Of a stretch of 14,893 nt of DNA, positions 6,219 through 13,856 are shown in pieces. This DNA is from JBBDWZ01 sp050732575. GTDB lineage: Bacteria; Gemmatimonadota; Gemmatimonadetes; Longimicrobiales; RSA9. The stretch's first letter is position 1. Each line of letters begins with the position of its first letter. The notes beneath the pieces were generated by a model. It made no database searches. It was not told the origin of the DNA and was given only the letters and a program-made list of their open reading frames with translations. The stretch lies in contig JBOHRF010000109.1 of assembly GCA_050732575.1 (NCBI GenBank), positions 1 through 14,893 on the forward strand. The letters run 5' to 3'. Both the position numbers and the translations under genes were made by a program.

Positions 6219-7391
6219 CTACTTCTGTCCTGAACCTGTTGGCGGCGGATTCGCGGGAGGTGGGCCGAACGAATCATCGCCGCAGCAGCCGATGGGGCAG
6301 AAAATCCACACGCCCTCATCGGTCTCGGACCAGCGCCAACGGCTGGAGCCTTTGATGAGATGGTCGGCGCCCATCTTACGCATCTCAATTTTGCGCGCGG
6401 TCGCGTCCTTGCGATCGTAACGAAAGCGCGCTGAGTCTGGCTTGGTGTAGTCCCCGCTTTCTGAAAAGAACTTTAGTTCTATGGTAACCCCATCTTTGAG
6501 CTCAGCTACGGTCAGTCCGTATTTTGCCGCATAGTGAGCCCATTCTTCATATGTCCCCCATGAGAAGTACAAGGTCGCCACATAGGCGTAGTCTTTGAAG
6601 TAACTCCCGTCTCTTGTGCCCAGTTCTGGATCCGGCTTGACCGTCCCCCACATTGTGCTTGGCTTGAGTTTGTTCTTCTTCATGACCGCGAGTCGCTGCT
6701 CGTCCTCGAAGGCGTTGGTCGGACTGTGAAATGCATCCCTTTCCTCCTGCGATTCCGACATGCCGATTATGCACCAGTAACCATTTCCACACTGCGCGCC
6801 GATGTAATACCTCTCTGGGCCATCATGAATCCGCACGGCCGGCGGATAGGCGTATTTGTGATAGGGTTGCTGCACTCTCCAGACAGGCAGAGTCGTGCCC
6901 TTTTCCATCCACGTGCACTTAGGCGCAACCTCCTGTGGAGGGTGTATCTGCGCAGTCCACTGTGTTCCCTCTTGCTTGATGAGCACACAATTGAAACCTC
7001 TCTTCATGTTTAGATCGTCGATCTCGTCTTTACCGAAGTTAATGAGGTTGGCCACGTGGACACCGTTGGACCAGGTCGCTACATCCGCCGCCGCAGTACG
7101 CCAAGTCGACACCAGCGAGCCGTAGTGCTCTCTATCATACCAATGATTGACGTGAATTCTCTGACAATCATGAGCTTCGTTCTCCATCGTCAGTGGAGGA
7201 ACACCAAATACATTGATCATGATGCTAGTAGCCTGAACCGCGTCTCGTCCGTCACGGCAGCTCGTCGCTTCGAGGATATTCACGTCTGTTTCCGTCTGAA
7301 GTTGCGCGGTTGTGACCGCAACGATCACGACAATCAAAAGAACTGAAAGTGAACGAGGAAACCCGGTGAGAATTGCACGTGCCCGCCGCAT
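6219..7391 (-). CDS. secreted or membrane-anchored cysteine-containing protein of unknown function
   Basis: 390 residues, family not recognised. Basic N-terminus (RRAR), then a hydrophobic stretch at about 14-28 ending TTAQ, consistent with a signal peptide or anchor. The mature part has nine Cys (45, 76, 135, 159, 201, 207, 365, 369, 370), many Trp and Tyr, and a Pro/Gly-rich tail, as expected for a folded protein outside the cytoplasm. AGGAG at 7399-7403 with a 7-nt spacer supports the ATG. It begins only 18 nt after the stop of the large kinase gene, so it is almost certainly in the same operon and may be the kinase's partner. Hand counts of single lines give about 52 percent GC here against about 70 percent in the neighbouring kinase fusion, suggesting later acquisition or different selection. 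Confidence 0.85.
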   Translation of the reverse strand: MRRARAILTGFPRSLSVLLIVVIVAVTTAQLQTETDVNILEATSCRDGRDAVQATSIMINVFGVPPLTMENEAHDCQRIHVNHWYDREHYGSLVSTWRTAAADVATWSNGVHVANLINFGKDEIDDLNMKRGFNCVLIKQEGTQWTAQIHPPQEVAPKCTWMEKGTTLPVWRVQQPYHKYAYPPAVRIHDGPERYYIGAQCGNGYWCIIGMSESQEERDAFHSPTNAFEDEQRLAVMKKNKLKPSTMWGTVKPDPELGTRDGSYFKDYAYVATLYFSWGTYEEWAHYAAKYGLTVAELKDGVTIELKFFSESGDYTKPDSARFRYDRKDATARKIEMRKMGADHLIKGSSRWRWSETDEGVWIFCPIGCCGDDSFGPPPANPPPTGSGQK

Positions 7392-7398
7392 GTTCAGT

Positions 7399-7403
7399 CT
7401 CCT
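7399..7403 (-). promoter_or_regulatory. ribosome binding site AGGAG of the secreted-protein gene
   Basis: AGGAG on the minus strand, seven bases before the ATG at 7391 and inside the 18-nt gap after the kinase stop codon. It supports translation of the downstream gene from a shared transcript. Confidence 0.75.
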
Positions 7404-7409
7404 GAGGGA

Positions 7410-10400
7410 TTAGTTTCGCGAGTTAGGAGTACGGCCCTGGCTATCGCCGATGCTGCGCGAAGCCGATGGTTGTGAGGTGGAATCTGCTTCGGGTAAGAAC
7501 ACAGCAAGAGCAGCCCCCCACCGGCGGGCGGATTCACGATCGCCCGCCCGGGCCGCCAATTCCATGCGTAGCGCCAATGCCCTTAACAGAGATGCCACGT
7601 GCCCTACGTCGCTCAATTGCCCGGGCGGCAACCATTGCAGTGCATTCAAGGTCGGGTCCAGTCGTCGAATGGCATCATCGTGGTCGCCCAGCTCGCTGAG
7701 CAGTCTGGCTTCGGCGTACAACACGTCCAGAGTGAGGTGGGCCGGTCCTGCCCCGATCCGTACCGCATTCGCCTGGGTCAATATCCGGCGCGCAGCAGCC
7801 GAGTCCCCCTGTAACAATGCCACCTGTGCGCGGATTACTGGACCACTTTGAAGCACGTGCAGAGATTGAAAAGCATGAACGGGGAACGCCAACATTGCAG
7901 CACGTGTTAACAGGGCGCTCTGCGCTTCGGCTCGCTTGGCCGCGGCGATACCATTGGATATCGATCGTTCGGTGAGTGTTTCCATGGCGATGATGCTGTC
8001 AACTGGACCACCCATAGCGGAGAACACGAGCAGTGCACGAGCTGGTTCGACTATCCCCGTGGGGAATCCGGTTCGGCTTGCTACTGCTTCTGCAGCATGC
8101 CTCGCCCACAGCGCCGCTTGAAAGCGTCGCCCGGTGAGTGCTGCCAATGGCACCAATAAACCTGCTTCCTCGGCCGTTTGCGGATTGATGTTGCTGACCA
8201 GAGAATCGGCCAGGGACTTTGCCCTCGCCATTTGGTCGGGCCGGTCCGGAATGCCGAATTTGACGCGCGCCCAGACTTCTGCGCTGGCCAATCGCAACCT
8301 GTCGTTGGCTGTCGACGCCAATGAGCGCGCCTGCTGAAGAGCGCCAATGACCCTGCTATCGCCGGCGATTTCATAGGCTACGGCCCGTGCTTCACTTGCG
8401 GTGAGGCTCAGTGGGACCATGCTGGACCACCGGGCCGCCAGAGCGCGCAGCACGATGCGTTGGCGATCGATGGCAACGCTCAATGTGGCAGGCACAGACC
8501 CAACCAAGCCCTGGGAAAAGGCAGCTTCTGGAATGGGCGCAAACGCCAGGCTGTCACCGGTCCATGATGGAAACGCGATAAGACGTTCCCGATTGGGCCC
8601 TATACCCGAGCGGTAGCTGGTGGTCGACGTCAGGAACAACTCGCGTATGGCCGCAAACGAACGATCGCGATATCCGCCCATCAGCGCTGGCTGCAGCTCG
8701 AATGCGCGCTGATAGGCCTGCACGGCCTGGTGATAGCTGCTGCGGAACGACCAGCGCGATGCGCTACGCGCATCGCGCAGCACAACGTTGTCCCGCCGAT
8801 GGCACTCACCCAAACCCAGCCACGCTACGTGATCCTGCGCGTTGGCATCGATCAGACCGCGATAGATGGCACATGCTCGTGCGAACTGCCCGTCCGCCAG
8901 GTCGATTTGCGCTCGGGCAAGCATTGCTTCGCGCGCAGTGAGGCGGCTCGAGTCGGCCAGCGCATGTATCACGAACGAGCGCGTATCGGGCGGTGCCGGC
9001 ACGATCCAGCCGCGCAGCTCGGCCAGCCAGAGAGACGCGCGGCCGTAGTTGCTATCGTGTTGCAGCGCCTGCTGCAGCAACGAGTCCGCGACTGCGAGAT
9101 CGCCGTCCGCCAGGGCAGAGAATGCGGCATCACACGCGTGAATTGCACTCAGGTGGCGCGTGGCCGGACCACCCGCAACACACTCCGGCGCCAGGCCACG
9201 CAGAACGAGTGAATCGGCCAGATCCCGAAAGTGCCGATCGGCATCCCGTAGATCCGATAGCAAACCAAGCCGGATCTTGTGCAGCGTGACATTGGGCCGC
9301 AGCGCGTCTCCCACTTCCAGGTTCACGCGTAACGAGTCGTCTTTGCGCGAAATTCTGCCGTGCACGAAACGCCGGGCACCCACTTCCCGTGCGCGGACTG
9401 CGGCCGCGTTGACGTCAAAGTTGGTCGCGCCCCGCGAAGCAGGCAGCGCGCGCACGCGCCGCGGCTCCACGACATCAATGCCGATCCAGGTGGCCAGCGC
9501 ATCGGCCAGTCGATCCTCCGCACCAAGCGCAGTCACGCCGGAATCAAGCTCGAACGCAAGGATTGCGTACCGCGTGTCCGAGGGCGGTGTCGTGCTGCCC
9601 GGGCGCAGCCAGCGCACCGGTGAGAATCGGCCAGGCAGAGCGGTCACAACTACTGCGGATGCTGCGGCTCCCGCAAACGCTAGCCAAAATGCGCGCCGGC
9701 TGACCCGCAATCGCGGTGCACGGTGCGCATCTACATTCGGTTGTGACTGGAGCACGGCACGGAGTACCGCGTGCAGCTCTTCCGCCGATGCAAAACGCTG
9801 ATGGGGTTCTTTCTCCAGAGTCCGGTTGATCAGTTGCTCCAGGGCCGCGGGCAGGTCGGGCCTGAGCGCACGGAGCGGCGGCGCGGCTTTGGTGTGATGC
9901 TGCACCAATACGGACTGCATGGTTGGACCCGTAAAGGGCGGCGCGCCGGTCAACATTTCGTACAGCACACAGCCCATGCTGTACAGATCGCTGCGCCCAT
10001 CAATGGCGGTCGCATCTGTCGTCTGCTCGGGACTCGCGTACAACGGCGATCCGATAATCAGGCCGGTAGACGTGAGGCGGAGGTTGCCCGTCTCGTTGCG
10101 CGCCACGCCGAAGTCGACCAACCAGGCATGGCCGCTGTGCGAAAGAATGATGTTTTCGGGCTTGATATCCCGATGGACAACGTCCTGCCCATGCGCGTAG
10201 GCGAGCGCTCCCACGACTTCGCCCGTGATGCGCAGGGCTTCGTTCAATTCCATTGGGTGATCGCGATCGAGGCGCTCGCGCAGCGATTCGCCCTCGATAT
10301 ACGGCATGACGAAATAGAGCGTGTCCCGCGTCTCACCACTGTCCAGCACGGGCACGATGTTCGGATGGACCAGGTTGGCAACCGTGCGGATCTCTCGGAG

Positions 10401-10610
10401 AAAACGATCTTTGCCGAATGCGTGGGCAACTTCGGGCCGCAGGATCTTGATGGCCACCCGCCGACCGTGCTTGACATCCTGCGCCCTTAACACGGTGCCC
10501 ATACCGCCTCGCCCGATCTCCCGCTCCACCACGTAGTGCTCGGGCAAATCCGTATAGGCCGCACCCTCGGACGGGTGCGACCGATCTTCACCATTCGGCG
10601 GCTTGGACAT
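7410..10610 (-). CDS. transmembrane Ser/Thr protein kinase (PknB-like) with C-terminal TPR region
   Basis: 1066 residues. The kinase domain at about 26-290 has all catalytic motifs intact: GRGGMG (33-38), VAIK lysine K55, HRDIKPEN (146-153), DFG (166-168), SPE (193-195) and the alpha-F aspartate near 208. A single membrane span follows at about 307-326, preceded by Arg residues. Residues about 347-470 resemble the TolB/FlgO-like N-terminal domain often seen in such kinases. About 486-650 and 900-1040 contain TPR-like helix pairs. The tail should lie outside the membrane as a sensor or scaffold, and the kinase inside. The first of two genes in an apparent operon with the secreted Cys protein. 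No good Shine-Dalgarno is seen before ATG 10610; two strong hairpins lie 28-87 nt upstream. Targets are unknown; the BTAD-kinase fusion is a possible one by proximity. Confidence 0.93.
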   Translation of the reverse strand: MSKPPNGEDRSHPSEGAAYTDLPEHYVVEREIGRGGMGTVLRAQDVKHGRRVAIKILRPEVAHAFGKDRFLREIRTVANLVHPNIVPVLDSGETRDTLYFVMPYIEGESLRERLDRDHPMELNEALRITGEVVGALAYAHGQDVVHRDIKPENIILSHSGHAWLVDFGVARNETGNLRLTSTGLIIGSPLYASPEQTTDATAIDGRSDLYSMGCVLYEMLTGAPPFTGPTMQSVLVQHHTKAAPPLRALRPDLPAALEQLINRTLEKEPHQRFASAEELHAVLRAVLQSQPNVDAHRAPRLRVSRRAFWLAFAGAAASAVVVTALPGRFSPVRWLRPGSTTPPSDTRYAILAFELDSGVTALGAEDRLADALATWIGIDVVEPRRVRALPASRGATNFDVNAAAVRAREVGARRFVHGRISRKDDSLRVNLEVGDALRPNVTLHKIRLGLLSDLRDADRHFRDLADSLVLRGLAPECVAGGPATRHLSAIHACDAAFSALADGDLAVADSLLQQALQHDSNYGRASLWLAELRGWIVPAPPDTRSFVIHALADSSRLTAREAMLARAQIDLADGQFARACAIYRGLIDANAQDHVAWLGLGECHRRDNVVLRDARSASRWSFRSSYHQAVQAYQRAFELQPALMGGYRDRSFAAIRELFLTSTTSYRSGIGPNRERLIAFPSWTGDSLAFAPIPEAAFSQGLVGSVPATLSVAIDRQRIVLRALAARWSSMVPLSLTASEARAVAYEIAGDSRVIGALQQARSLASTANDRLRLASAEVWARVKFGIPDRPDQMARAKSLADSLVSNINPQTAEEAGLLVPLAALTGRRFQAALWARHAAEAVASRTGFPTGIVEPARALLVFSAMGGPVDSIIAMETLTERSISNGIAAAKRAEAQSALLTRAAMLAFPVHAFQSLHVLQSGPVIRAQVALLQGDSAAARRILTQANAVRIGAGPAHLTLDVLYAEARLLSELGDHDDAIRRLDPTLNALQWLPPGQLSDVGHVASLLRALALRMELAARAGDRESARRWGAALAVFLPEADSTSQPSASRSIGDSQGRTPNSRN

Positions 10611-10637
10611 GCACTGAAAGTTGGGGGGTCGCTGGCG

Positions 10638-10656
10638 GCGGGCGCCGTGCGCCCGC
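10638..10656 (-). promoter_or_regulatory. 8-bp perfect hairpin in the kinase leader
   Basis: GCGGGCGC pairs perfectly with GCGCCCGC around a 3-base loop, 28-46 nt before the kinase ATG. The all-GC stem would fold in RNA. There is no T-run after it, so it is more likely a leader structure or protein site than a terminator. Confidence 0.45.
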
Positions 10657-10666
10657 TCATGGTTAC

Positions 10667-10697
10667 GATCCGGTGGCGAATATCGCCGGTCCGGATC
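10667..10697 (-). promoter_or_regulatory. second hairpin or dyad in the kinase leader (GATCCGG...CCGGATC)
   Basis: The outer stem GATCCGG/CCGGATC (7 bp) and inner stem GGCGA/TCGCC (5 bp) are separated by a 1-nt against 3-nt bulge, with a loop of ATA. It lies 57-87 nt upstream of the kinase start. Either an operator dyad or a 5' leader stem. Confidence 0.45.
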
Positions 10698-10976
10698 CTG
10701 ACCATGTTTGTGACCTCATTATTAGCTTGCGCTGGCTCCAAATGCCAGATCGCATTGACCAGGGTCGTCATTTCAGTGACCGTTCGTCCGTCGGCAATCC
10801 CATTCCAGTCTTCCGTAATGGAAACAAAAATGGATCGCTGCCTGCCGGGGACGAATGGGCGGTTCCGCCTATTTTCGATGAAGCACCTAGCGCCATGCGA
10901 ACATCCGGAGGGTGTGCGGGCAGCGAATATGCCCATCCTGGGTTCCCCTCCTGATGGGCGTGCTTCTGTTGGGGAC

Positions 10977-11010
10977 TTCAAGTTCCGAAGTTCAAGTTCC
11001 GAAGTTCAAG
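10977..11010. repeat. 14-bp tandem repeat (TTCAAGTTCCGAAG), about 2.4 copies
   Basis: Perfect repeats of TTCAAGTTCCGAAG ending in a partial TTCAAG. The unit contains short self-complementary parts (TTC and GAA runs). It lies just past the end of the minus-strand gene remnant at 11017. No function is evident. Confidence 0.75.
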
Positions 11011-11016
11011 GACCGT

Positions 11017-11238
11017 TCACACCACCCGCCCACTGCGCGTGCGCAGTTTGGTGCGCGCCAGCCTCGTGATCAGCCCCTCGCCGCCAATGCCGATCACCTG
11101 CTCGCGCAATTGCGTTGCATCCTTCCGGCTCAACTTGGACGAGTGGGCGGCCGGATTGCGCTGCTGCACGATAGGCTTCAGGAAATGCGGAAGCTCACCA
11201 ACCAGGAGGTCGGCGTCTTTGGCACTAAACGCGGCGGT
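11017..11238 (-). pseudogene. C-terminal gene remnant with RNPAAH (possible HEPN-like) motif
   Basis: A 73-codon open frame bounded by stops, without an ATG, that nevertheless reads like a protein C-terminus. It has amphipathic helices around DADLLVGELPHFLKPI, then RNPAAHSS and SRKDATQLREQVIGIG. R-N-x-x-x-H fits the Rx4-6H signature of HEPN domains, and RNxxAH in helical C-termini is common in toxin or defence proteins, but six residues cannot prove the family. It directly follows the TPR-like remnant on the same strand in another frame, so both may derive from one frameshifted gene. Probably non-functional. Confidence 0.4.
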
Positions 11239-11532
11239 TCAGGTCGTGGCGCGCGGCAATGCGGGCGAGTTCTGTCAGGTACTGAGCTGGCAAACCATCG
11301 GATCCGACCTCACAGCGATTGTCGAATGTTTCGAGGCCGAAGGCGCGCGCATTGTTGTCGAGTTCAGGATTCTGGTCCTGCAGTAAGCGCGAGTTATTGG
11401 CCACTCGCGCGCTGAACGCGGGCGCGTTGTAACACCTTCCGTGAGCAATGCTTCCGCTTCCGCGTGGTTGCCAAGCGCGGCCAGGCAGGACGCGAGCAAG
11501 GACTGGGGTTCCGCCGCTGGTGTTGTGCAATC
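11225..11532 (-). pseudogene. TPR-like gene remnant, frameshifted
   Basis: In one minus frame, just after a stop at 11533, the translation LLASCLAALGNHAEAEALL is a good TPR helix pair of the type seen in the tails of large bacterial kinases. The protein-like character then passes to another frame (ANNSRLLQDQNPELDNNARA and on to ARIAARHDLNRRV, ending at 11225). The frame switch near 11400 and the lack of a start point to a decayed gene. A sequencing error joining the frames cannot be excluded. Confidence 0.4.
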
Positions 11533-11673
11533 TCATTGCCGGCGGGAACTGGTTGCACTCCGGCCGGACATTCTGCATTGTCGCATTCTTGCAGCACCAT
11601 GGTGGCGCCTGTTGTGAGCTCGGCGAGTTTGACAATCGGTGCCGCTGCGCGCTCCATTCATTCCATCAAGCAC

Positions 11674-11678
11674 GGAGG
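11674..11678 (+). promoter_or_regulatory. ribosome binding site GGAGG of the 15-codon leader ORF
   Basis: GGAGG followed by a 7-nt spacer and ATG at 11686. It is the best Shine-Dalgarno in this area and serves the short ORF rather than the ATP-grasp start at 11730, which has only a weak GGGG-containing sequence upstream. Confidence 0.6.
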
Positions 11679-11685
11679 CTGGCAA

Positions 11686-11733
11686 ATGCGCTGGACTCGG
11701 GTCCTCTCGCGCTGGGGTGAATCGGCAAGATGA
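11686..11733 (+). CDS. 15-codon upstream ORF overlapping the ATP-grasp start
   Basis: MRWTRVLSRWGESAR followed by TGA, where the stop overlaps the ATG of the ATP-grasp gene as ATGA. It has an ideal ribosome binding site. The peptide is rich in Arg (five) with two Trp. This arrangement is typical of a leader ORF that delivers ribosomes to the next start by translational coupling, and might sense Arg or Trp supply. It is too short for homology, so its translation is an inference. Confidence 0.45.
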   Translation: MRWTRVLSRWGESAR

Positions 11734-12674
11734 CGCGCGTGCTCGTATTGTTCTCCCACCCGCCTGAAACGATTAGCGACTGGCGCGCTAGCTCTGAATT
11801 CGAGTTGTCGGCCACGGCCCAAAGCATAGTCGAAGCGCTGCCCGGATCCATGATGGTTGGCGTGCTGGGCCACGTGCGTGAAGTGCTGGCCGTGATCGCC
11901 GCGCATCGGCCCGATGTCATCTTCAACGCCTGCGAGTCACCCCTCGGCCGCCCTGACTTCGAGCCGCACATCGCCGCACTGCTGGAATGGCTCGATGTGC
12001 ATTTCACCGGATCGTGCAGCAGCACGCTCGCACTCTGCCGCCGCAAGGACCGCACGAATGCCATGCTGGCCGCCGCAGGTGTGCCCGTGCCGCGCGCCGG
12101 TGTGTTCCCCTGCATCGTGAAACCGGCCGATGAGGATGCTTCCGCCGGTATCTATGCGGATTCGATTTGCGAAGATTGGGAGGCGCTCGAGCGCGCCAAG
12201 GCGCGTCTGCACGGACCGATCATCGTGGAAGAATTCCTGAGCGGTAGGGAATTCGTCGTTTCGCTCTGGGGACACCAGCGCCCCACGTACGCAGCCATTG
12301 GTGAGACGAATTTCCGTAACGGCCTGCGCTTGAATACCTACGCGGCCAAATGGGACCCGAGCAGCGTGGACTTTCTCAACTCTCCCATGCAGTACGACCT
12401 GCCGCTAGAGCCAGCGCTGCGCGAACGTGTCATCGCAACCGCGCGCGCTGCCTGGCATGTGGTGGAAGCAACCGGCTACCTGCGGGTTGATGTGCGCCTG
12501 GATGCGGATGGCATGCCGCGCGTCCTGGACGTCAACCCGAATCCCGAGCTGGGTCCTGGCGTGGGCATCCACCGCGCAGTCGAGGAAGCAGGCTGGACCT
12601 GGTCACGTTTCGTGCGCCACCAGGTCGCCTGGGCACGCCGCGGCAAGCTCCGAAAGGTGTTGAGCAAGCGCTAG
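11730..12674 (+). CDS. ATP-grasp ligase, D-Ala-D-Ala ligase-like
   Basis: 314 residues. The fold order of the ATP-grasp superfamily is visible: an N-terminal Rossmann-like part (FNACESPLG, 65-73), K106 before NAML, the nucleotide-binding strand IVKPADEDASAGI (129-141), hinge IIVEEFLSGREF (164-175) and the metal-binding end YLRVDVRLDADGMPRVLDVNPNP (250-272) with D254, D267 and N269. Unlike the ATP-grasp-like protein at the left of the window, all key residues are present. It is likely to join a carboxylate to an amine using ATP. The substrate is unknown; housekeeping Ddl is less likely because of the divergent spacing and context. It is probably translationally coupled to the 15-codon ORF before it. 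Its last 72 bp overlap the 3' end of the convergent DUF3109 gene. Confidence 0.88.
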   Translation: MTRVLVLFSHPPETISDWRASSEFELSATAQSIVEALPGSMMVGVLGHVREVLAVIAAHRPDVIFNACESPLGRPDFEPHIAALLEWLDVHFTGSCSSTLALCRRKDRTNAMLAAAGVPVPRAGVFPCIVKPADEDASAGIYADSICEDWEALERAKARLHGPIIVEEFLSGREFVVSLWGHQRPTYAAIGETNFRNGLRLNTYAAKWDPSSVDFLNSPMQYDLPLEPALRERVIATARAAWHVVEATGYLRVDVRLDADGMPRVLDVNPNPELGPGVGIHRAVEEAGWTWSRFVRHQVAWARRGKLRKVLSKR

Positions 12675-13160
12675 CTCTTCCTGCAGTGTATCCGCCGCCG
12701 GAAGCGTGCACCGCTCCGCATCCAGGCAGAACAAATCCCACTTCTCCTTCTTGTAGCCCTTCTGCCGCACGTACCACTCGTCGTTCTCATCCACCTGGAT
12801 GGGGAACAGCGCACACACCGCTGGCTTGTAGCGAAACTTGTCGCCTTCCTGCTCGCCCACTCTGTGCAGCACGCACCCGTCGTTGAAGAACACACACCAG
12901 TCCGCGGCCACGCGCATCACACGCTGGCCCAACCGGCGCCGCTCCGTAACAAAACCTCTCCGTTGGATCAGCCGTTGCGCGGCGGAACGTAATTGAGGCA
13001 GAAAAACTTGCAGGTTGGCTGCGATGCGCTGCCGCTCGTCTTCATAAACGAGCGGCCGTCCTTCCCGGCAGCAGATGCCCGCGCAGCCCCGGCCGTACGT
13101 GCACTCGAATCTCGCTTCCTCGAGATTCAGGACGGGCAGGCTCAGCCACCGGCCAGACAT
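12603..13160 (-). CDS. DUF3109-family cysteine-rich protein
   Basis: 185 residues with ten Cys (20, 26, 30, 31, 89, 96, 116, 145, 151, 176). The blocks GCAGICC (25-31), DWCVFFNDGCVLHRVG (87-102), YKPAVCALFPI (111-121) and the late FCLDAERC (144-151) match DUF3109, a family related to YkgJ-type zinc or iron-sulfur binding cysteine clusters. The biochemical role of the family is not known to me. It starts 14 nt after the stop of the 110-residue gene, with a small perfect hairpin in the gap, so it is the third gene of a probable minus-strand operon. The end overlaps the ATP-grasp gene by 72 bp on the opposite strand. Confidence 0.85.
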   Translation of the reverse strand: MSGRWLSLPVLNLEEARFECTYGRGCAGICCREGRPLVYEDERQRIAANLQVFLPQLRSAAQRLIQRRGFVTERRRLGQRVMRVAADWCVFFNDGCVLHRVGEQEGDKFRYKPAVCALFPIQVDENDEWYVRQKGYKKEKWDLFCLDAERCTLPAADTLQEELALAQHLSELAAACPGDLVAHET

Positions 13161-13161
13161 C

Positions 13162-13175
13162 GCGGATCAGTCCGC
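13162..13175 (-). other. 5-bp hairpin between the 110-residue gene and DUF3109
   Basis: GCGGA, loop of four, TCCGC, filling the 14-nt gap exactly. No Shine-Dalgarno is visible, so the stem occupies the place where one would be. It may be chance in GC-rich DNA. Confidence 0.25.
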
Positions 13176-13507
13176 TAGTACGCGATTTTCCAGGAAAGCG
13201 GACCCGGCACCATCAGCCGATTGTCGTGGTTGTACAGAAAGCCGGTACCCTCAGCGTTCACTCCGCCATCTTCCAGAAAATCATCCAGGTGCATGACCAG
13301 CAACTTGTCATCCACCACAGGACCGCCGTAAAGGCCAACGTAGGTCTGATTCGAGCCGCGATCGCCTTGCTCCACTACACCTTTCTGCCGGCGCAGGAAC
13401 TTGTTGTTGAGCACTTCCCAGTGCGCGTTGCCAATGGGCGGCATCGCCACTCGCACCAGAATCGTCGCGCCGTTTTGGTCGCTGATTTCCACCACATACT
13501 GCGCCAT
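13175..13507 (-). CDS. hypothetical protein, 110 residues, between ADP-ribosylglycohydrolase and DUF3109 genes
   Basis: Family not recognised. No signal peptide, membrane span or Cys. The sequence looks soluble and folded, with a beta-rich beginning (QYVVEISDQNGATILVRVAM), a basic centre (KFLRRQKG) and an acidic part (LDDFLEDGG), and several Trp and Tyr. The ATG is accepted because the protein-like sequence starts there, although the preceding GGGCAAAACAT has no good ribosome binding site. It lies 14 nt before the DUF3109 gene and 349 nt after the ADP-ribosylglycohydrolase gene, on the same strand. Coding status is supported by composition and spacing. Confidence 0.7.
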   Translation of the reverse strand: MAQYVVEISDQNGATILVRVAMPPIGNAHWEVLNNKFLRRQKGVVEQGDRGSNQTYVGLYGGPVVDDKLLVMHLDDFLEDGGVNAEGTGFLYNHDNRLMVPGPLSWKIAY

Positions 13508-13608
13508 ATGTTTTGCCCGGGTCGGTAGTACGGTGTTGGACTGAACTGGCAGACTGACCGCTCAATATAATGGGCCTTGGAACCGTCGCCACACGCCCTA
13601 CACCGCCC

Positions 13609-13837
13609 AACGGATTCGGAAGGCGGTGATCGGGGGATCGGGCGCGGGACCGGCAACGAATTTCGGGAGCGGATGCGGCAGCGGGACCGGAGCGGAAACG
13701 GGAGCGGGCAATCGATTCTTGCCGTTCCAAATCGCAGAACTGATTCATCCGATTCCCGAAACCCGATCCCGCGTCCGCTCCCGAAGTCGTGCCCGATCCC
13801 GCGCCCGGTCTCCCGATCACCCGCTCCCGAATCCGTT
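13609..13837. repeat. large imperfect inverted repeat, arms about 70 nt
   Basis: The left arm (13609-13678, starting AACGGATTCGG and ending GGGAGCGGATGCGG) matches the reverse complement of the right arm (13769-13837, also AACGGATTCGG) at about 59 of 70 positions with one gap, counted by hand. The 90-nt interior is G-rich then C-rich and carries a small hairpin GGCAA/TTGCC (13707-13723) around an AATCGATT palindrome. It fills the 349-nt gap between the ADP-ribosylglycohydrolase stop and the 110-residue gene. A transcript across it would form a very stable stem. It may be a terminator or processing structure, or a repeat element. Confidence 0.7.
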
Positions 13838-13856
13838 CGGTCCCGCTCCCGCCCCG

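Larger units (their letters stand above)
10611..11685. other. intergenic region with hairpins, a tandem repeat and decayed gene pieces
   Basis: About 1.07 kb with no intact gene. From left to right: two hairpins in front of the kinase gene, roughly 280 nt in which nothing is recognisable, a 14-bp tandem repeat, and on the minus strand two short stretches of protein-like sequence without starts and in shifted frames (11017-11532). Frames longer than 100 codons here have the composition of chance ORFs. Confidence 0.6.

Noticed and set aside
10487..10981. 164-codon minus ORF overlapping the kinase start
   Set aside because: It shares the kinase's DNA in another frame and has no recognisable motif.
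13564..13571. AT-rich AATATAAT, a perfect TATAAT on the plus strand and TATATT on the minus strand, as a promoter for the 110-residue gene
   Set aside because: No acceptable -35 box at 16-18 bp on either strand, and the perfect -10 faces away from the gene.
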